Below are positions 35,795 through 44,833 of a stretch of 61,457 nucleotides of DNA, piece by piece. The stretch covers positions 1 through 61,457 of the forward strand of contig JAFWIE010000028.1 in NCBI GenBank assembly GCA_017533825.1, given 5' to 3'. Numbering within the stretch: the stretch's first letter is position 1; the number at the start of each line of letters is the position of its first letter. The translations under genes were made by a program, and so were the position numbers. This DNA is from Atopobiaceae bacterium (GTDB lineage: Bacteria > Actinomycetota > Coriobacteriia > Coriobacteriales > Atopobiaceae). Below the pieces are notes generated by a model, which saw only the letters and a list, made by a program, of their open reading frames with translations, was not told the origin of the DNA and did no database searches.

Positions 35795-36331
35795 CTAGGG
35801 CTGGAGATACTCGCTGCCGTAGGTGTACGGGGAGTTGCGGCACTTCTCCACGTCGAGGATGGTGACAGCGTTGTGCCGCTCGACATCGCTCATCGTGTCG
35901 GAGATGTGGGCGTCGAAGTAATCGGGGTCGTAGCGATACGTGTACCAGCTGCAGCCGTTGAAGTAGTTGCGCAGGTTGGCCTTCTTGAAGCCGCGGCCGT
36001 GCCGCGCGTAGATCTCGTTGCGCGCGATGTAAAGCTCCCAGTCGGAGTAACCCCGCAGGTCGTTCGCGGAGAGCCAGCGAGAAGTGCTGTCGGGGATGAC
36101 GTATCCGCTGGTAGGCTGGGTGTTGACGCAGACGGGGGCCGTGTAGGCCGTGCAGGCGGTGGTGTGAGGGGTCGTGACGTAGACCTCGTCGTCATCGTCG
36201 ATGGTGATCGTGATGGTCTTGGCGTAGGCCTTGGCGGGTGTCGCGAGCAGTGCGAAGAGCATGGCTCCCGCGAAGAAAAGCGCGGTGGCGATGCTGGCGT
36301 TGTGGTTGCTGTGGCGGTTGATGTGCTTCAT
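35795..36331 (-). CDS. Secreted YARHG-domain protein
   Basis: A 178-residue protein with a signal peptide (hydrophobic ATALFFAGAMLFALLATPAKA near residues 15-35, cleavage likely after AKA). The YARHG domain is ARNEIYARHGRGFKKANLRN, preceded by DLRGYSDWELYIARNE and followed by NYFNGCSWYTYRYDPDYFDA. The domain is found in extracellular proteins of gut bacteria; its function is unknown. GAGAGGAG stands before ATG 36331. It is one of three minus-strand genes or gene pairs flanked by the ~198-bp palindromes. Confidence 0.85.
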   Translation of the reverse strand: MKHINRHSNHNASIATALFFAGAMLFALLATPAKAYAKTITITIDDDDEVYVTTPHTTACTAYTAPVCVNTQPTSGYVIPDSTSRWLSANDLRGYSDWELYIARNEIYARHGRGFKKANLRNYFNGCSWYTYRYDPDYFDAHISDTMSDVERHNAVTILDVEKCRNSPYTYGSEYLQP

Positions 36332-36442
36332 GGCGACTCCTCTCTTCGATATCTTTAAGATACGAGATGGCGCTGGTCGCGATTGCGCAATGAGCGTTTG
36401 GCGCGCGCCTCGCTCCCTGCATTTCTCGCGGCGTTCTGACGA

Positions 36443-36640
36443 GCCACACGTGGAGGAGCAAAACCTGCCGAAAATTCCTCGAATCAGGTAGTTTTTGAGG
36501 ATGGAATCGCCACATGGGCGTTATCGAGACCTGTGTTTGCGCAGGTCAGAGGGCCGTTTCTCGACACCCCGCAATTCTCGAGCCAGAAAAACGACGATAA
36601 TCGCGGAAAAACCGGCAAGTTTTGCTCCCGCGGATGTGGC
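36443..36640 (+). repeat. ~198-bp palindromic repeat, copy 2
   Basis: The left end GCCACACGTGGAGGAGCAAA and the reverse complement of the right end GCCACATCCGCGGGAGCAAA align for about 58 bases with roughly 70% identity. The centre has CGCCACATGGGCGTTATCGA and a GACCTGTGTTTGCGCAGGTC hairpin. It lies between the YARHG gene and the toxin-antitoxin pair. Confidence 0.85.
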
Positions 36641-36716
36641 ACTACGCATAAGACCAGCGCCCGCAAGACCAGCGCCCGCAGCGCGGTAGATGCCTCTTCG
36701 GGCCGAGCTCCCGATT

Positions 36717-37358
36717 TCATTTCTCGAGGAGATCCTCGATGGTACAGCCAAGAACTCTGGAGATGCGATAAAGCGATTCGGCGCAGGCCTTGTTGATGTC
36801 TTTGTTTCTCTGCTCATACATCTGGATGGAGCGGAGACTGACGCCGGAACGTTTTGCGAGCTCGGACTGGGTGTAGCCATAGGCCGTGCGGATGCGCTTC
36901 AGGTTCGTATCCTTAAAGTGGGCTCGAATCAGTTCATCCGCGATATCGGCGAATTTGGTTACATCGGCCTCGTGAAGTGTGTAATACATGCTCTGCAGAT
37001 CATCGAAAGAGAAAACCGTAAAGATATCGCTGAAGCTTCTTGAGGAAAGCCATTGGTAATAGCAGATAGCCCAACCGATCCAGTATTCCCGCGACCGTCC
37101 GAAATGTTCCCGCGGTTCAGCCTCTGGCTGTTTGCCGGTCGTTTCAAGCATGATATCTGAAGCAATATCGATTCCGCTCTTCCCAACAAGGATAGCCGGC
37201 TCTCCATTCTCCATCCGCTTGCTAACCGAGCTTGAAGCGAAAAGCTTTCTGAAATCCTCGCCGGGAATGCCGCAGGCGTTGATGGCATAGTCAAAGGCGT
37301 CGCCAAGTGCGGCCTGGGCTTTACTCAGATATGTTTCTGGGTATGCGTGGATCGTCAT
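36717..37358 (-). CDS. HTH antitoxin-like protein paired with DUF3990
   Basis: A 213-residue protein. The last 65 residues are an XRE-type helix-turn-helix: RIRTAYGYTQSELAKRSGVS followed by LRSIQMYEQRNKDINKACAE. The N-terminal 140 residues (SKAQAALGDAFDYAINACGI, REYWIGWAICYYQWLSSRSF) form a separate, probably toxin-contacting domain. GGGGAGG stands 7 nt before ATG 37358, inside the last 38 bp of the toxin gene, indicating coupled translation. It should neutralise the DUF3990 toxin and repress the operon by binding the palindrome at 38048. Confidence 0.8.
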   Translation of the reverse strand: MTIHAYPETYLSKAQAALGDAFDYAINACGIPGEDFRKLFASSSVSKRMENGEPAILVGKSGIDIASDIMLETTGKQPEAEPREHFGRSREYWIGWAICYYQWLSSRSFSDIFTVFSFDDLQSMYYTLHEADVTKFADIADELIRAHFKDTNLKRIRTAYGYTQSELAKRSGVSLRSIQMYEQRNKDINKACAESLYRISRVLGCTIEDLLEK

Positions 37359-38013
37359 TTGAAATGCCTCCCCTCAGAATGTCCTGCATGAATAAGCCGT
37401 CGGCATCTTCGTCCCGTATGTTCAAGTACGACTGATTTGCCTCATCGCTTCGGGCCTTGCGAAGAACGTAGTACCGGCCCTTCTCCGCTGCCTCAAATCC
37501 TTCATATTTGATATTTGAGAAGGCGTGCTGGGACTTTAGAACAATCTGTTCTCCCAGCTTTCCGAGGCGCATGGCGCGGGATAATTGCTCTACCGTGATG
37601 GCGTTATTCAGAAATGCTTCTGCGAAGTCGAAGTAGGAGTCGTCCGCCCTGTAGCCCGTAATCAAATCGTAGGCATTGACGTTGATGCCAAAGTGGTCGA
37701 TCAGGTATTGCCTCGCTCTTCTGGCAATCGGAGTCTTGATGCTAAACAAGCGATGTTCCACCAGGACAGCAATCCAGTTAAGGATCGTATAATCCGGACT
37801 GTTGAGATTCAGGATTCTCAGATACTCCGTGTTCAGAGTGTAGCGGTTTGAAAATCCATCGCGGAGGGAAGAGACCGCCCATTCCTTTGCGAGGTCATTG
37901 CTTTCGGTGCAGTAAAAGCCCAGACCAAAGTCGTTGTTCTTTCGGCCCAGCCCGAAAGTCGGAGTGTCTACAACCTGCGATGAGCCGTGATATATGGTGA
38001 GCAGGTGTTCCAT
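37321..38013 (-). CDS. DUF3990 toxin-like protein (ADP-ribosyltransferase fold)
   Basis: A 230-residue protein of the DUF3990 family, which has an ADP-ribosyltransferase-like fold by family knowledge. Conserved blocks are TIYHGSSQVVDTPTFGLGRK followed by NNDFGLGFYCTESNDLAKEW, then NAYDLITGYRADDSYFDFAE and GEQIVLKSQHAFSNIKYEGF. The YHGS and FGxGFY pieces would form the NAD-binding site. It precedes an HTH partner that it overlaps by 38 bp, an arrangement of toxin-antitoxin pairs with the toxin first. Its target is not known. Confidence 0.8.
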   Translation of the reverse strand: MEHLLTIYHGSSQVVDTPTFGLGRKNNDFGLGFYCTESNDLAKEWAVSSLRDGFSNRYTLNTEYLRILNLNSPDYTILNWIAVLVEHRLFSIKTPIARRARQYLIDHFGINVNAYDLITGYRADDSYFDFAEAFLNNAITVEQLSRAMRLGKLGEQIVLKSQHAFSNIKYEGFEAAEKGRYYVLRKARSDEANQSYLNIRDEDADGLFMQDILRGGISNDDPRIPRNISE

Positions 38014-38047
38014 GTCGTCTCTTTCAGTCGGATCATTGCTAGGAAAA

Positions 38048-38069
38048 TTGTATCACTATAGTGATACAA
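38048..38069. promoter_or_regulatory. Perfect 22-bp palindromic operator of the DUF3990/HTH operon
   Basis: TTGTATCACTA followed by its exact reverse complement, 35 bp upstream of the toxin start. It overlaps the expected promoter region on the minus strand. A homodimeric HTH protein binding two 11-bp half-sites is the natural reading, giving autorepression. Confidence 0.75.
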
Positions 38070-38398
38070 AGCAATGATTGACGGGAAAATAGATCACAGT
38101 TAAGTATTATCATTGCCCGCAATTCCACAAAACGCGAAAAGAAGCGTGCGATGAACGGGACAATTCTCGTTTCTGGCAGTTAACCAGCCGGTTGTTCCCG
38201 GTTCCTGACATGGCCGAACGCGGCCGCACCCTTGTACTGCCAAACAGGGGAATTGCCGCGGGTGGCCCGACTCTTTGTTTGGCGACCATCCCATTGGTGG
38301 CTTCCATGGCGGAGGCGCGACCTCTACGGGCCCACCGTCCGTGCTAGAGTTACGCGGAGGAGCGTTCCGCGAGATGGGACGTGAAGGTGCTGCAAAGA
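38070..38398. other. Gene-free stretch
   Basis: Only shadow frames are seen. The region lies between the toxin-antitoxin promoter and palindromic copy 3. Confidence 0.35.
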
Positions 38399-38596
38399 GC
38401 CACACGTGGAGGGGCAAAACCTGCCGAGAATTCCTCGAATCAGGTAGTTTTTGAGGATGGAATCGCCACCCGGGCGGTATCGAGACCTGTGTTTGCGCAG
38501 GTCAGAGGGCCGTTTTTCGACACCCCGTTTTTTGGGAGCCGGAAAAACGACGATAATCGCGGAAAAACCGGCAAGTTTCGGTCCCGCGGATGTGGC
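38399..38596 (+). repeat. ~198-bp palindromic repeat, copy 3
   Basis: Nearly identical to copy 2 over most of its length (for example GAATCAGGTAGTTTTTGAGG and CAGGTCAGAGGGCCGTTT), with the same ends GCCACA...TGTGGC. It lies between the toxin-antitoxin pair and the Vsr-like gene. Confidence 0.85.
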
Positions 38597-38696
38597 ATTC
38601 TGCCGCGGCGCGTGTGCGCCGCGCCGGTCCCACATCACGGCCCCACGCACTACGTCGCACGGCCGCACGCACCACTTCACGCCCTGTGCCGGCCGG

Positions 38697-39893
38697 CTAG
38701 AGGAGCAGCTTGCGCAGTTCGCTGCGCTTCTTGGGCGCGTTCTTGTTGTCGGTGCGAATCCGCTTGCCCAGACGCCTCGCGATGAGACGCGCCGTTGCGT
38801 CGAAGGCATTCTCGTCGCGGACCATGTCGTTCGTCATCGAGATCACGTCGACATGCATCGCGCGCAGCGCCATGGTCCGCCGGGCTCCTCGTTGGAGGCT
38901 CTCGGGGTCCGAGTGGAATTCGTCGCTGTCGTACTCGAGGTCGAGGCGGGCAGATGACCAGTACAGGTCGGGGATGAGGGTGAGCGACATCGTGAACGAC
39001 CCCGCCAGGCTGTTCACCGCGCGCTTGGCGTTGAGCGTCGGTTGCGGTAGGGCGTAGCCACCGAGGTTTTGGGGAAGACAAAGCAGCAGGTAGATGATGC
39101 TTTCCATCGGCGATGCCGAATTCGGGGCGAGGTAGGTGCAGGCGCGCATGGCCAGCTCCGATCCGGGGAACGCCCCGGGTTTGTTGAGAACGTCCGCAAG
39201 AAAGGACTGCAAGTTGGCGGGCGTTGTCAGTTGCCTGCAGTTATAGACGGTCGTGTTTGACTTCAGGAGAGCATGTGTGGTGGCGCCGGCCATCCGGTAG
39301 TGGCCGCAAAGTTCCATGCCCACCATGATGAGCTGTGGAAGCTTCAGGTGCCTTGCGAGAAGCAAGAACGTGAATTCGGGCGTGGGCACGAGGACATTTT
39401 TGCCCAGAAGGCGCAGAGAATTTGCGGGTAGTTTGCTTGTGCAGGCTCGCTGGTGCACGTTGCGCACACGGCGTACGGCGGCGGAGTTTGGCGCCATGAG
39501 ATACAGCGGTGTGGCGGGGGTCGGCGGTGTCAGCCCGATGGCGTCGTAATTGATGAGCTTGAGGTCGCGTGAGCGCGTTGCGCATCGCGCGAAGCTGGCG
39601 GTTTGCGAGCGCTTAAGCTCGGGAATGCCCATGCCTTCCTCGCCTTGCGTGGCGAGTGCGTCGAGTGGCCGGCCGCCAAACACGTTGGTGTTGGCGAGCG
39701 TGGCGGCGATGTCCTCGTCCGAAAGGTACGCGTACTCGTCTTGGTCGATCGTGACGGTGCCGGATTGCTCCGACGGTGTCGGTTGGGCGGTCTGCGCAAG
39801 ATTGTCGCGGTCGCGATAAAGGGCCAAGGCGCTGGGGCCGTCGAGCGCGATGCGAAATGAGGCATTTTCCATGGTCGAATTGTCTTCGGACAT
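38697..39893 (-). CDS. Protein with a Vsr/DUF559-like C-terminal nuclease fold
   Basis: A 398-residue protein. AGGAGAGG stands just before ATG 39893. The C-terminus, PDLYWSSARLDLEYDSDEFH followed by an arginine-rich helix and ALRAMHVDVISMTNDMV, then ATARLIARRLGKRI, has the order of the Vsr-like fold: a first acidic strand (LEYDSDEFH), helix, and a second strand. The middle (VLVPTPEFTFLLLARHLKLP) resembles type IV AbiE-like antitoxin or nuclease families seen in Coriobacteria. A DNA endonuclease role is inferred. It sits between palindromic copies 3 and 4 in the defence island. Confidence 0.6.
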   Translation of the reverse strand: MSEDNSTMENASFRIALDGPSALALYRDRDNLAQTAQPTPSEQSGTVTIDQDEYAYLSDEDIAATLANTNVFGGRPLDALATQGEEGMGIPELKRSQTASFARCATRSRDLKLINYDAIGLTPPTPATPLYLMAPNSAAVRRVRNVHQRACTSKLPANSLRLLGKNVLVPTPEFTFLLLARHLKLPQLIMVGMELCGHYRMAGATTHALLKSNTTVYNCRQLTTPANLQSFLADVLNKPGAFPGSELAMRACTYLAPNSASPMESIIYLLLCLPQNLGGYALPQPTLNAKRAVNSLAGSFTMSLTLIPDLYWSSARLDLEYDSDEFHSDPESLQRGARRTMALRAMHVDVISMTNDMVRDENAFDATARLIARRLGKRIRTDNKNAPKKRSELRKLLL

Positions 39894-40055
39894 GCCCTCT
39901 CCTTGCTGCGATGAGCTGCATTGCCGAGTGCGGCGGCCAAGCGACTCCACAATGCTGGGTCTCACGCGCAGCCTCATGGCCAAACTGGTCAAACCAATAT
40001 ATAAAAGCTATAATTGTGCGCTTGGATTTGCGCCGCAGAAAGAGTAGCAGAGAAA

Positions 40056-40252
40056 GCCACAACTGCAAGGTCAAAAGCTGCCGAAAATACCGCGAATCAG
40101 GTAGATTTTTGGTCACAAATCGCCACCCGGGCGTTATCGCACCCCCTGTTTGCGCAGGTCAGGGGCTCGTTTTTGAGAGCCCGTATTCTTGGAGCCCGAA
40201 AAACTACCGGAAGCGCGGAATAATCGGCAAGTTTCCACTCGGCGGATGTGGC
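40056..40252 (+). repeat. ~198-bp palindromic repeat, copy 4
   Basis: A more diverged copy with the same ends GCCACA...TGTGGC, CTGCCGAAAATACCGCGAAT with TCAGGTAGAT, CGCCACCCGGGCGTTATCGC and CTGTTTGCGCAGG. It lies between the start of the Vsr-like gene (minus) and the ChW protein gene (plus). Confidence 0.8.
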
Positions 40253-40309
40253 ATTGGTTCCGCCGACAGTGCCGGGCGGTGCAACTCGTGCCGTCCGCGG
40301 ATCCGGCAC

Positions 40310-40378
40310 CTCGCGCAATCCCCGCGACCCGCGACCCTCGCGCGATTCCCGCAATTCCCGCGACCCCCGCGAAGCGCC
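40310..40378. repeat. Low-complexity CCCGCGA-rich tract
   Basis: Irregular repeats of CCCGCGACC and ATTCCCGC occur in tandem. It has no coding role and sits in the upstream region of the ChW protein gene. Confidence 0.45.
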
Positions 40379-40518
40379 AACTCCCGGTGTCATGCCGCAA
40401 ATGACCTGCCTTTCTTCTCACCTGCGTCCGCTTGCCATCTGTTGAATTTGAGTAAAATTGATGTCAAGGGTAAGCGCAGGGCTTGTCTTCCTGCGGCGTG
40501 GCGTTTGGAGGCAGAATC

Positions 40519-42603
40519 ATGCTTAAGCGTACAGTGAGTTGGTGGGTGACTGCGGCTATGTGCCTGAGTTTGGCACAGCCGACCGCATTGGCCAACGAGG
40601 TCGTCATCTTGGATGATCAGAACGATTCTATTGAGGTCCTGACGGACGGTGCGACGGGGAAGGATTCCGGCGAACAGGAGATTCTCGAGCAGGAGCTGAC
40701 GTCGGATGATGACGAGACGCTCGAGGCGGGGGAGAACGATGAGAACCTCGACGACGTCTCCAGCGTTGCGAGCATAACGGAGCTGGATACCGGCACCTTG
40801 GAAGCCGAAAGCGTTTCCGAAGTGAGAGAGAATGCCGGCGGCGAGACTGTCACGCTGTCGTCCGAAGCCACCCCCGAAGCCACCCCCGCCGCCGTTGTGG
40901 AGGAGAAGTCGCAGGACGCCGATTCTCTCGGCATATCCATGACGACTCAGTCCGCAACTGTTTCCATCGACTCCGAGGCCACGGTCGAAGCCATCGCCGA
41001 TCACGTCTACACCGGCAAGCAGATCACGCCGTTGCCCGTCGTCAAGCTCGAGGCCGGCGGCACGCTCAAGAAGGACGTCGACTACACGGTCGAGTGGGGC
41101 AGGAACATCGACGTCGGCAAGGGCACCGTCACCATCAAGGGCAAGGGCAGCTACACGGGCTCCATCACCATCGAGTTCAACATCGTCTCCGCGAGGCTCT
41201 ATGCCGTGGCCGTGGTGACCAAGATCACCGACCAGATTCACACCGGCCTGCAGATCAGGCCGCTTCCCGTCGTCACGCTCAAGGCCGGCGGCACGCTCAA
41301 GAAAGACGTGGACTACACGGTCGAGTGGGGCAAGAACATCAACGTCGGTATCGGCACCGTCACCGTCAAGGGCAAGGGGAACTACACGGGCTCCATCACC
41401 GTCACGTTCAACATCGTGAAGGACATCACCAAGCTCGTTACTATCTCCGCCATCAAGGACAGGGAGTACACGGGCAGCAAGATTAAGCCGTTACCCGTGG
41501 TGGCGCTCATCTCCAGCGGCGCGAAGCTCGTGAAGGACGCGGACTACACCTTGCGTTGGGGCGCCAACAAGAACGTGGGCAAGGGCACCGTCACCATCGA
41601 GGGCAAGGGCAGCTACACGGGCTCCATCACCGTCGAGTTCAAAATCGTGCCGAGGAATATCTTGATTGCCGCAAAGCTGCCCAAGATATCCGCGCGAACC
41701 TATAACGGCAAGCAGCAGAAGCCCGTTCCCACCGTCACGCTCCGGACTGGCGGCAGGCTCAAGCGGAACACCGACTACACCCTCTCGTGGGCTAGGAACA
41801 CGGATGTCGGCTTTGGCACGGTTACTATCAAGGGCAAGGGCAACTACAAGGGCACCATCAAGGTCGCGTTCAAAATCAACCCTGCAAGCATTTCGTCGCT
41901 CGTGAAGGTTTCCAAGATCAGCAAGAAGACGTTCAACGGCAAGCAACACGCGCCCGTGCCGGTCGTCAAGCTCAAGACCGGCGGCAAGCTCGTGCGGAAC
42001 ACCGACTACACCCTCTCGTGGGGCGAAAACATCAAGGTCGGCACCGGTACCGTCACCATCAAGGGCAGGAACAACTACAAGGGCACCATGACCGTGAGGT
42101 TCAGCATCGTCGAGGCTGCGCCGCCGGCGGTGTCCTACCGCACGCACGTGCAAGACATCGGCTGGCAGGGGTTTGTTAGCAATGGCGTGATGTCTGGCAC
42201 GAGCGGTGAGTCGAAGCGCCTTGAGGGCATCAAGGTAAAGCTCGGCAAGTCTGCCTACACCGGCGGCATCCAATACCGCACGCACGTGCAAAACATCGGC
42301 TGGCAGGGATGGCGCAGGGACGGTGCGATGTCCGGTACCTCACACCAGAGCCGGCGTTTGGAGGCCATTCAGCTCAAGCTCTACGGTGAGCTGGCCGAGC
42401 ACTACGACGTGTATTACCGTGTGCACGCGCAGCATATCGGCTGGATGGCGTGGGCCAAGAACGGTGCGAAGGCGGGCACGGCCGGTCATTCCTACCGCCT
42501 GGAGGCCATCCAGATCGTCCTCGTCAAGAAGGGCGCCGCGGCTCCCGGCGTGACGTACAAGGGAGTGACGTCCGTCACGACGGAGATCTACAGGGAGCGA
42601 TAA
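40519..42603 (+). CDS. Secreted repeat protein with ChW domains
   Basis: A 694-residue exported protein. GGAGG lies 8 nt before ATG 40519. The signal peptide is MLKRTVSWWVTAAMCLSLAQ, cleaved near ALANE. An acidic linker (residues 28-150) follows. Then come five ~80-residue repeats with (Y/F)(T/N)GKQI.PLPVVKL and DYTVEWG.N.DVGKGTVTIK marks. Three C-terminal ChW (clostridial hydrophobic W) repeats follow, such as YRTHVQDIGWQGFVSNGVMS and the matching IGWMAWAKNGAKAGT. ChW repeats are linked to cell-surface or polysaccharide contact. No LPxTG motif is seen. An adhesin or surface-binding role is inferred; the gene stands alone. Confidence 0.85.
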   Translation: MLKRTVSWWVTAAMCLSLAQPTALANEVVILDDQNDSIEVLTDGATGKDSGEQEILEQELTSDDDETLEAGENDENLDDVSSVASITELDTGTLEAESVSEVRENAGGETVTLSSEATPEATPAAVVEEKSQDADSLGISMTTQSATVSIDSEATVEAIADHVYTGKQITPLPVVKLEAGGTLKKDVDYTVEWGRNIDVGKGTVTIKGKGSYTGSITIEFNIVSARLYAVAVVTKITDQIHTGLQIRPLPVVTLKAGGTLKKDVDYTVEWGKNINVGIGTVTVKGKGNYTGSITVTFNIVKDITKLVTISAIKDREYTGSKIKPLPVVALISSGAKLVKDADYTLRWGANKNVGKGTVTIEGKGSYTGSITVEFKIVPRNILIAAKLPKISARTYNGKQQKPVPTVTLRTGGRLKRNTDYTLSWARNTDVGFGTVTIKGKGNYKGTIKVAFKINPASISSLVKVSKISKKTFNGKQHAPVPVVKLKTGGKLVRNTDYTLSWGENIKVGTGTVTIKGRNNYKGTMTVRFSIVEAAPPAVSYRTHVQDIGWQGFVSNGVMSGTSGESKRLEGIKVKLGKSAYTGGIQYRTHVQNIGWQGWRRDGAMSGTSHQSRRLEAIQLKLYGELAEHYDVYYRVHAQHIGWMAWAKNGAKAGTAGHSYRLEAIQIVLVKKGAAAPGVTYKGVTSVTTEIYRER

Positions 42604-42761
42604 GGGCTGCAATCTGAGAGCGTGTTGGCGAGCGCCGGTCTATGTGGGCCGGCGCTCGTGCGTTGGGGCGAGGTTGCGCGGCGAGCCCCCCGGCCTGTGC
42701 GCGCCGCCCGGCAGTGCTCGCCGTCCGGCCAGTGCGCCGACCGGTTGCGTGTGCCTCCCGG

Positions 42762-44465
42762 CTACGCTTCCTCGGCCACGCCACCCTCGGCGAAGTGCAC
42801 CACACGGTTGCACACCTCGAGTGCAGCGCTGCGATGCGTGACGATCACCACGGTGCGGTCGGTCAGGTTGCGCAGGTTCTCCAGCAGCTTGCGCTCGGTC
42901 TGGTCGTCGAGCGCGCTTGTCGCCTCGTCCAGCAACAGAATGGGCGCCTCCGAGAATATCGCGCGCGCGAGAGCGACGCGCTGCATCTGTCCCTCGGAGA
43001 GTCCACTGCCACGTTCGCCGAGCACCAGATCGAGGTCATCAACAAACTCGTCGGCGCACGCGATTGCCAGCGCTTCTTGGATGCGCGCGTCGTCGTTGGC
43101 CGCCGCGGGATCGGCGAAGGTCACGACCTCGCGAATCGAGCCGTTGACAAGGGCGTTCCCCTGAGGCACGTAGGCGAAGAGCCGACGATGATGCGCAGTG
43201 AGCGGCTTGTCATCCACGTATCGTTCGCCACCAGTAAGCGGATACATGCTCATGAGCAGCTTGAGTACGGTGGACTTGCCGCAACCGCTGTGTCCGGTGA
43301 ACGCCACGTAGTCGCCCTTGCGCACCTCGAGCGTAAGCCCGTCCAAGACCGTGGGCATCTCCTCTTCGCCGGTGGGGCGATACGCGAAGCTTGCATCACG
43401 CAGGCCGAGGCACCCGAATTCGTCCTCGTAATAGGCGCGCGCCACCTCGGCCGAGGCAACCTCGCCGTCGTCCTCGTAGGACTCCACCTCCATGAGTCGC
43501 TCGGCACTCGCCACCAGCGAGTAGTACCAGGGGACGAACGAAGAGATGCCTGAGAGCGGACCCTGAACTTGTCCGATGAGCTGCATCACGGCGGTGAGGG
43601 TGCCGTAGGTCACGTTGCCGCTCATGATGCCGTGCGCGCAATAGACGACGGCCGCCAGGTACATGCCCTGCATCGCCAGGCTGTAGCCCACGCCGCAAAA
43701 GTTGGCGAAGGCGTTGCGGCGCATGCGCGCGGCTTGGTGGTCGCCCATGCGCTCCTCGGCCTCGACAACCGTCTGGCGCTCCGCGGCGAACGACTTGATC
43801 ATCATGAGGTTGCCGAGGTGCTCCTGCAGATACACGCGCAGGCGGCCGTCGCTCTCGCGGATGTCTTTGTACAGGCGCTTGAGCACGCGGCGGAAGAGGA
43901 ATGCCAAGATGCCCATGGCGATGCCGCCTGGCACGAGAATGGCGGCGAACATCGGGTCGAGGCTCACGATCATGACCAGTGCCGAGGCGAAGCGCACGAC
44001 CGTGCCAACGAGGCTGGGGACGATGCCTACGCATCCGTTGGCGACCGAGGATGTGTCGTCGGTGATACGGTTGAGCCACTCTGCGCTGTGTACAGCGCTC
44101 ACCGTGGCGTAGTCCTTGCGCAGGATATTGTCCACGATGCGCCGCTTGAGCAGGTTCTCTAGGTCGCTGCGCGCGAGCTCGTTGAGCCAGCGGAGCACGG
44201 CGCCGAGCGCGATCTGGGCCAATACGAGGCCGACGATTTGCGCGACGTGGAAGCGGAAGGCGGAGGCGTCGCCAGCGACGGCGCTGTCTACGATGTCGCG
44301 CATGAGAAGTGCGTACACTACGCCCACGCAGCCGGCGATACCCTGCAAGATGGTGAGCGCGACCACGTAGACGGCCTTCGATTTAGAGACGTCAAACAGC
44401 CAGCGCAGGGTACCCCGCTGTTGTTCGCCCTTCTCGCGTATGCGTGCCCACGGCGTGCTTCCCAC
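42762..44465 (-). CDS. ABC transporter, fused membrane and ATPase domains
   Basis: A 567-residue type-IV (exporter-type) ABC half-transporter. The GTG start at 44465 is chosen because GGAGG lies 6 nt upstream; the frame extends further but the added part is not protein-like. Six membrane segments span about residues 25-320 (IVGLVLAQIALGAVLRWLNE, LVPGGIAMGILAFLFRRVLK). The ATPase has Walker A TGHSGCGKSTV, the signature LSEGQMQRVALARA, and Walker B ILLLDEATSALDDQ. The signature has E in place of the common G, a tolerated variant. The substrate cannot be named. No partner gene is adjacent, so it probably works as a homodimer. Confidence 0.88.
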   Translation of the reverse strand: MGSTPWARIREKGEQQRGTLRWLFDVSKSKAVYVVALTILQGIAGCVGVVYALLMRDIVDSAVAGDASAFRFHVAQIVGLVLAQIALGAVLRWLNELARSDLENLLKRRIVDNILRKDYATVSAVHSAEWLNRITDDTSSVANGCVGIVPSLVGTVVRFASALVMIVSLDPMFAAILVPGGIAMGILAFLFRRVLKRLYKDIRESDGRLRVYLQEHLGNLMMIKSFAAERQTVVEAEERMGDHQAARMRRNAFANFCGVGYSLAMQGMYLAAVVYCAHGIMSGNVTYGTLTAVMQLIGQVQGPLSGISSFVPWYYSLVASAERLMEVESYEDDGEVASAEVARAYYEDEFGCLGLRDASFAYRPTGEEEMPTVLDGLTLEVRKGDYVAFTGHSGCGKSTVLKLLMSMYPLTGGERYVDDKPLTAHHRRLFAYVPQGNALVNGSIREVVTFADPAAANDDARIQEALAIACADEFVDDLDLVLGERGSGLSEGQMQRVALARAIFSEAPILLLDEATSALDDQTERKLLENLRNLTDRTVVIVTHRSAALEVCNRVVHFAEGGVAEEA

Positions 44466-44833
44466 GCTCTGCCTCCGTTGCGTCCCGTCTGTCGCGCGGC
44501 TCAGGTCTCGCGCTTTGCCACGAGCCGGCGTCTCGTGCCCGTCGTCACGCGCCCGTCCAATCGAATAGGATGCACCGTAACCGAGCCGGCGACGACTGTC
44601 AAGGAGGTGTGTTGCGCAGGCGTGTCGCGGACGATTCGCGCGCCCCAACGCCCCGCACGCCCCCAACACCCTGCGCGGCTCTCCCAAGCCCCGTGCGGCA
44701 CGAACGCCCCGCACGGCCCGCGCGGGCCATTCGTGCTATAACAGTAACCTATATATGTACACCCGACGAAGTGTAAGTCCAACGATGCGTGCACCCGACG
44801 AAGCGTGCACCTGACGACAAGAGAGGCGGTCGC

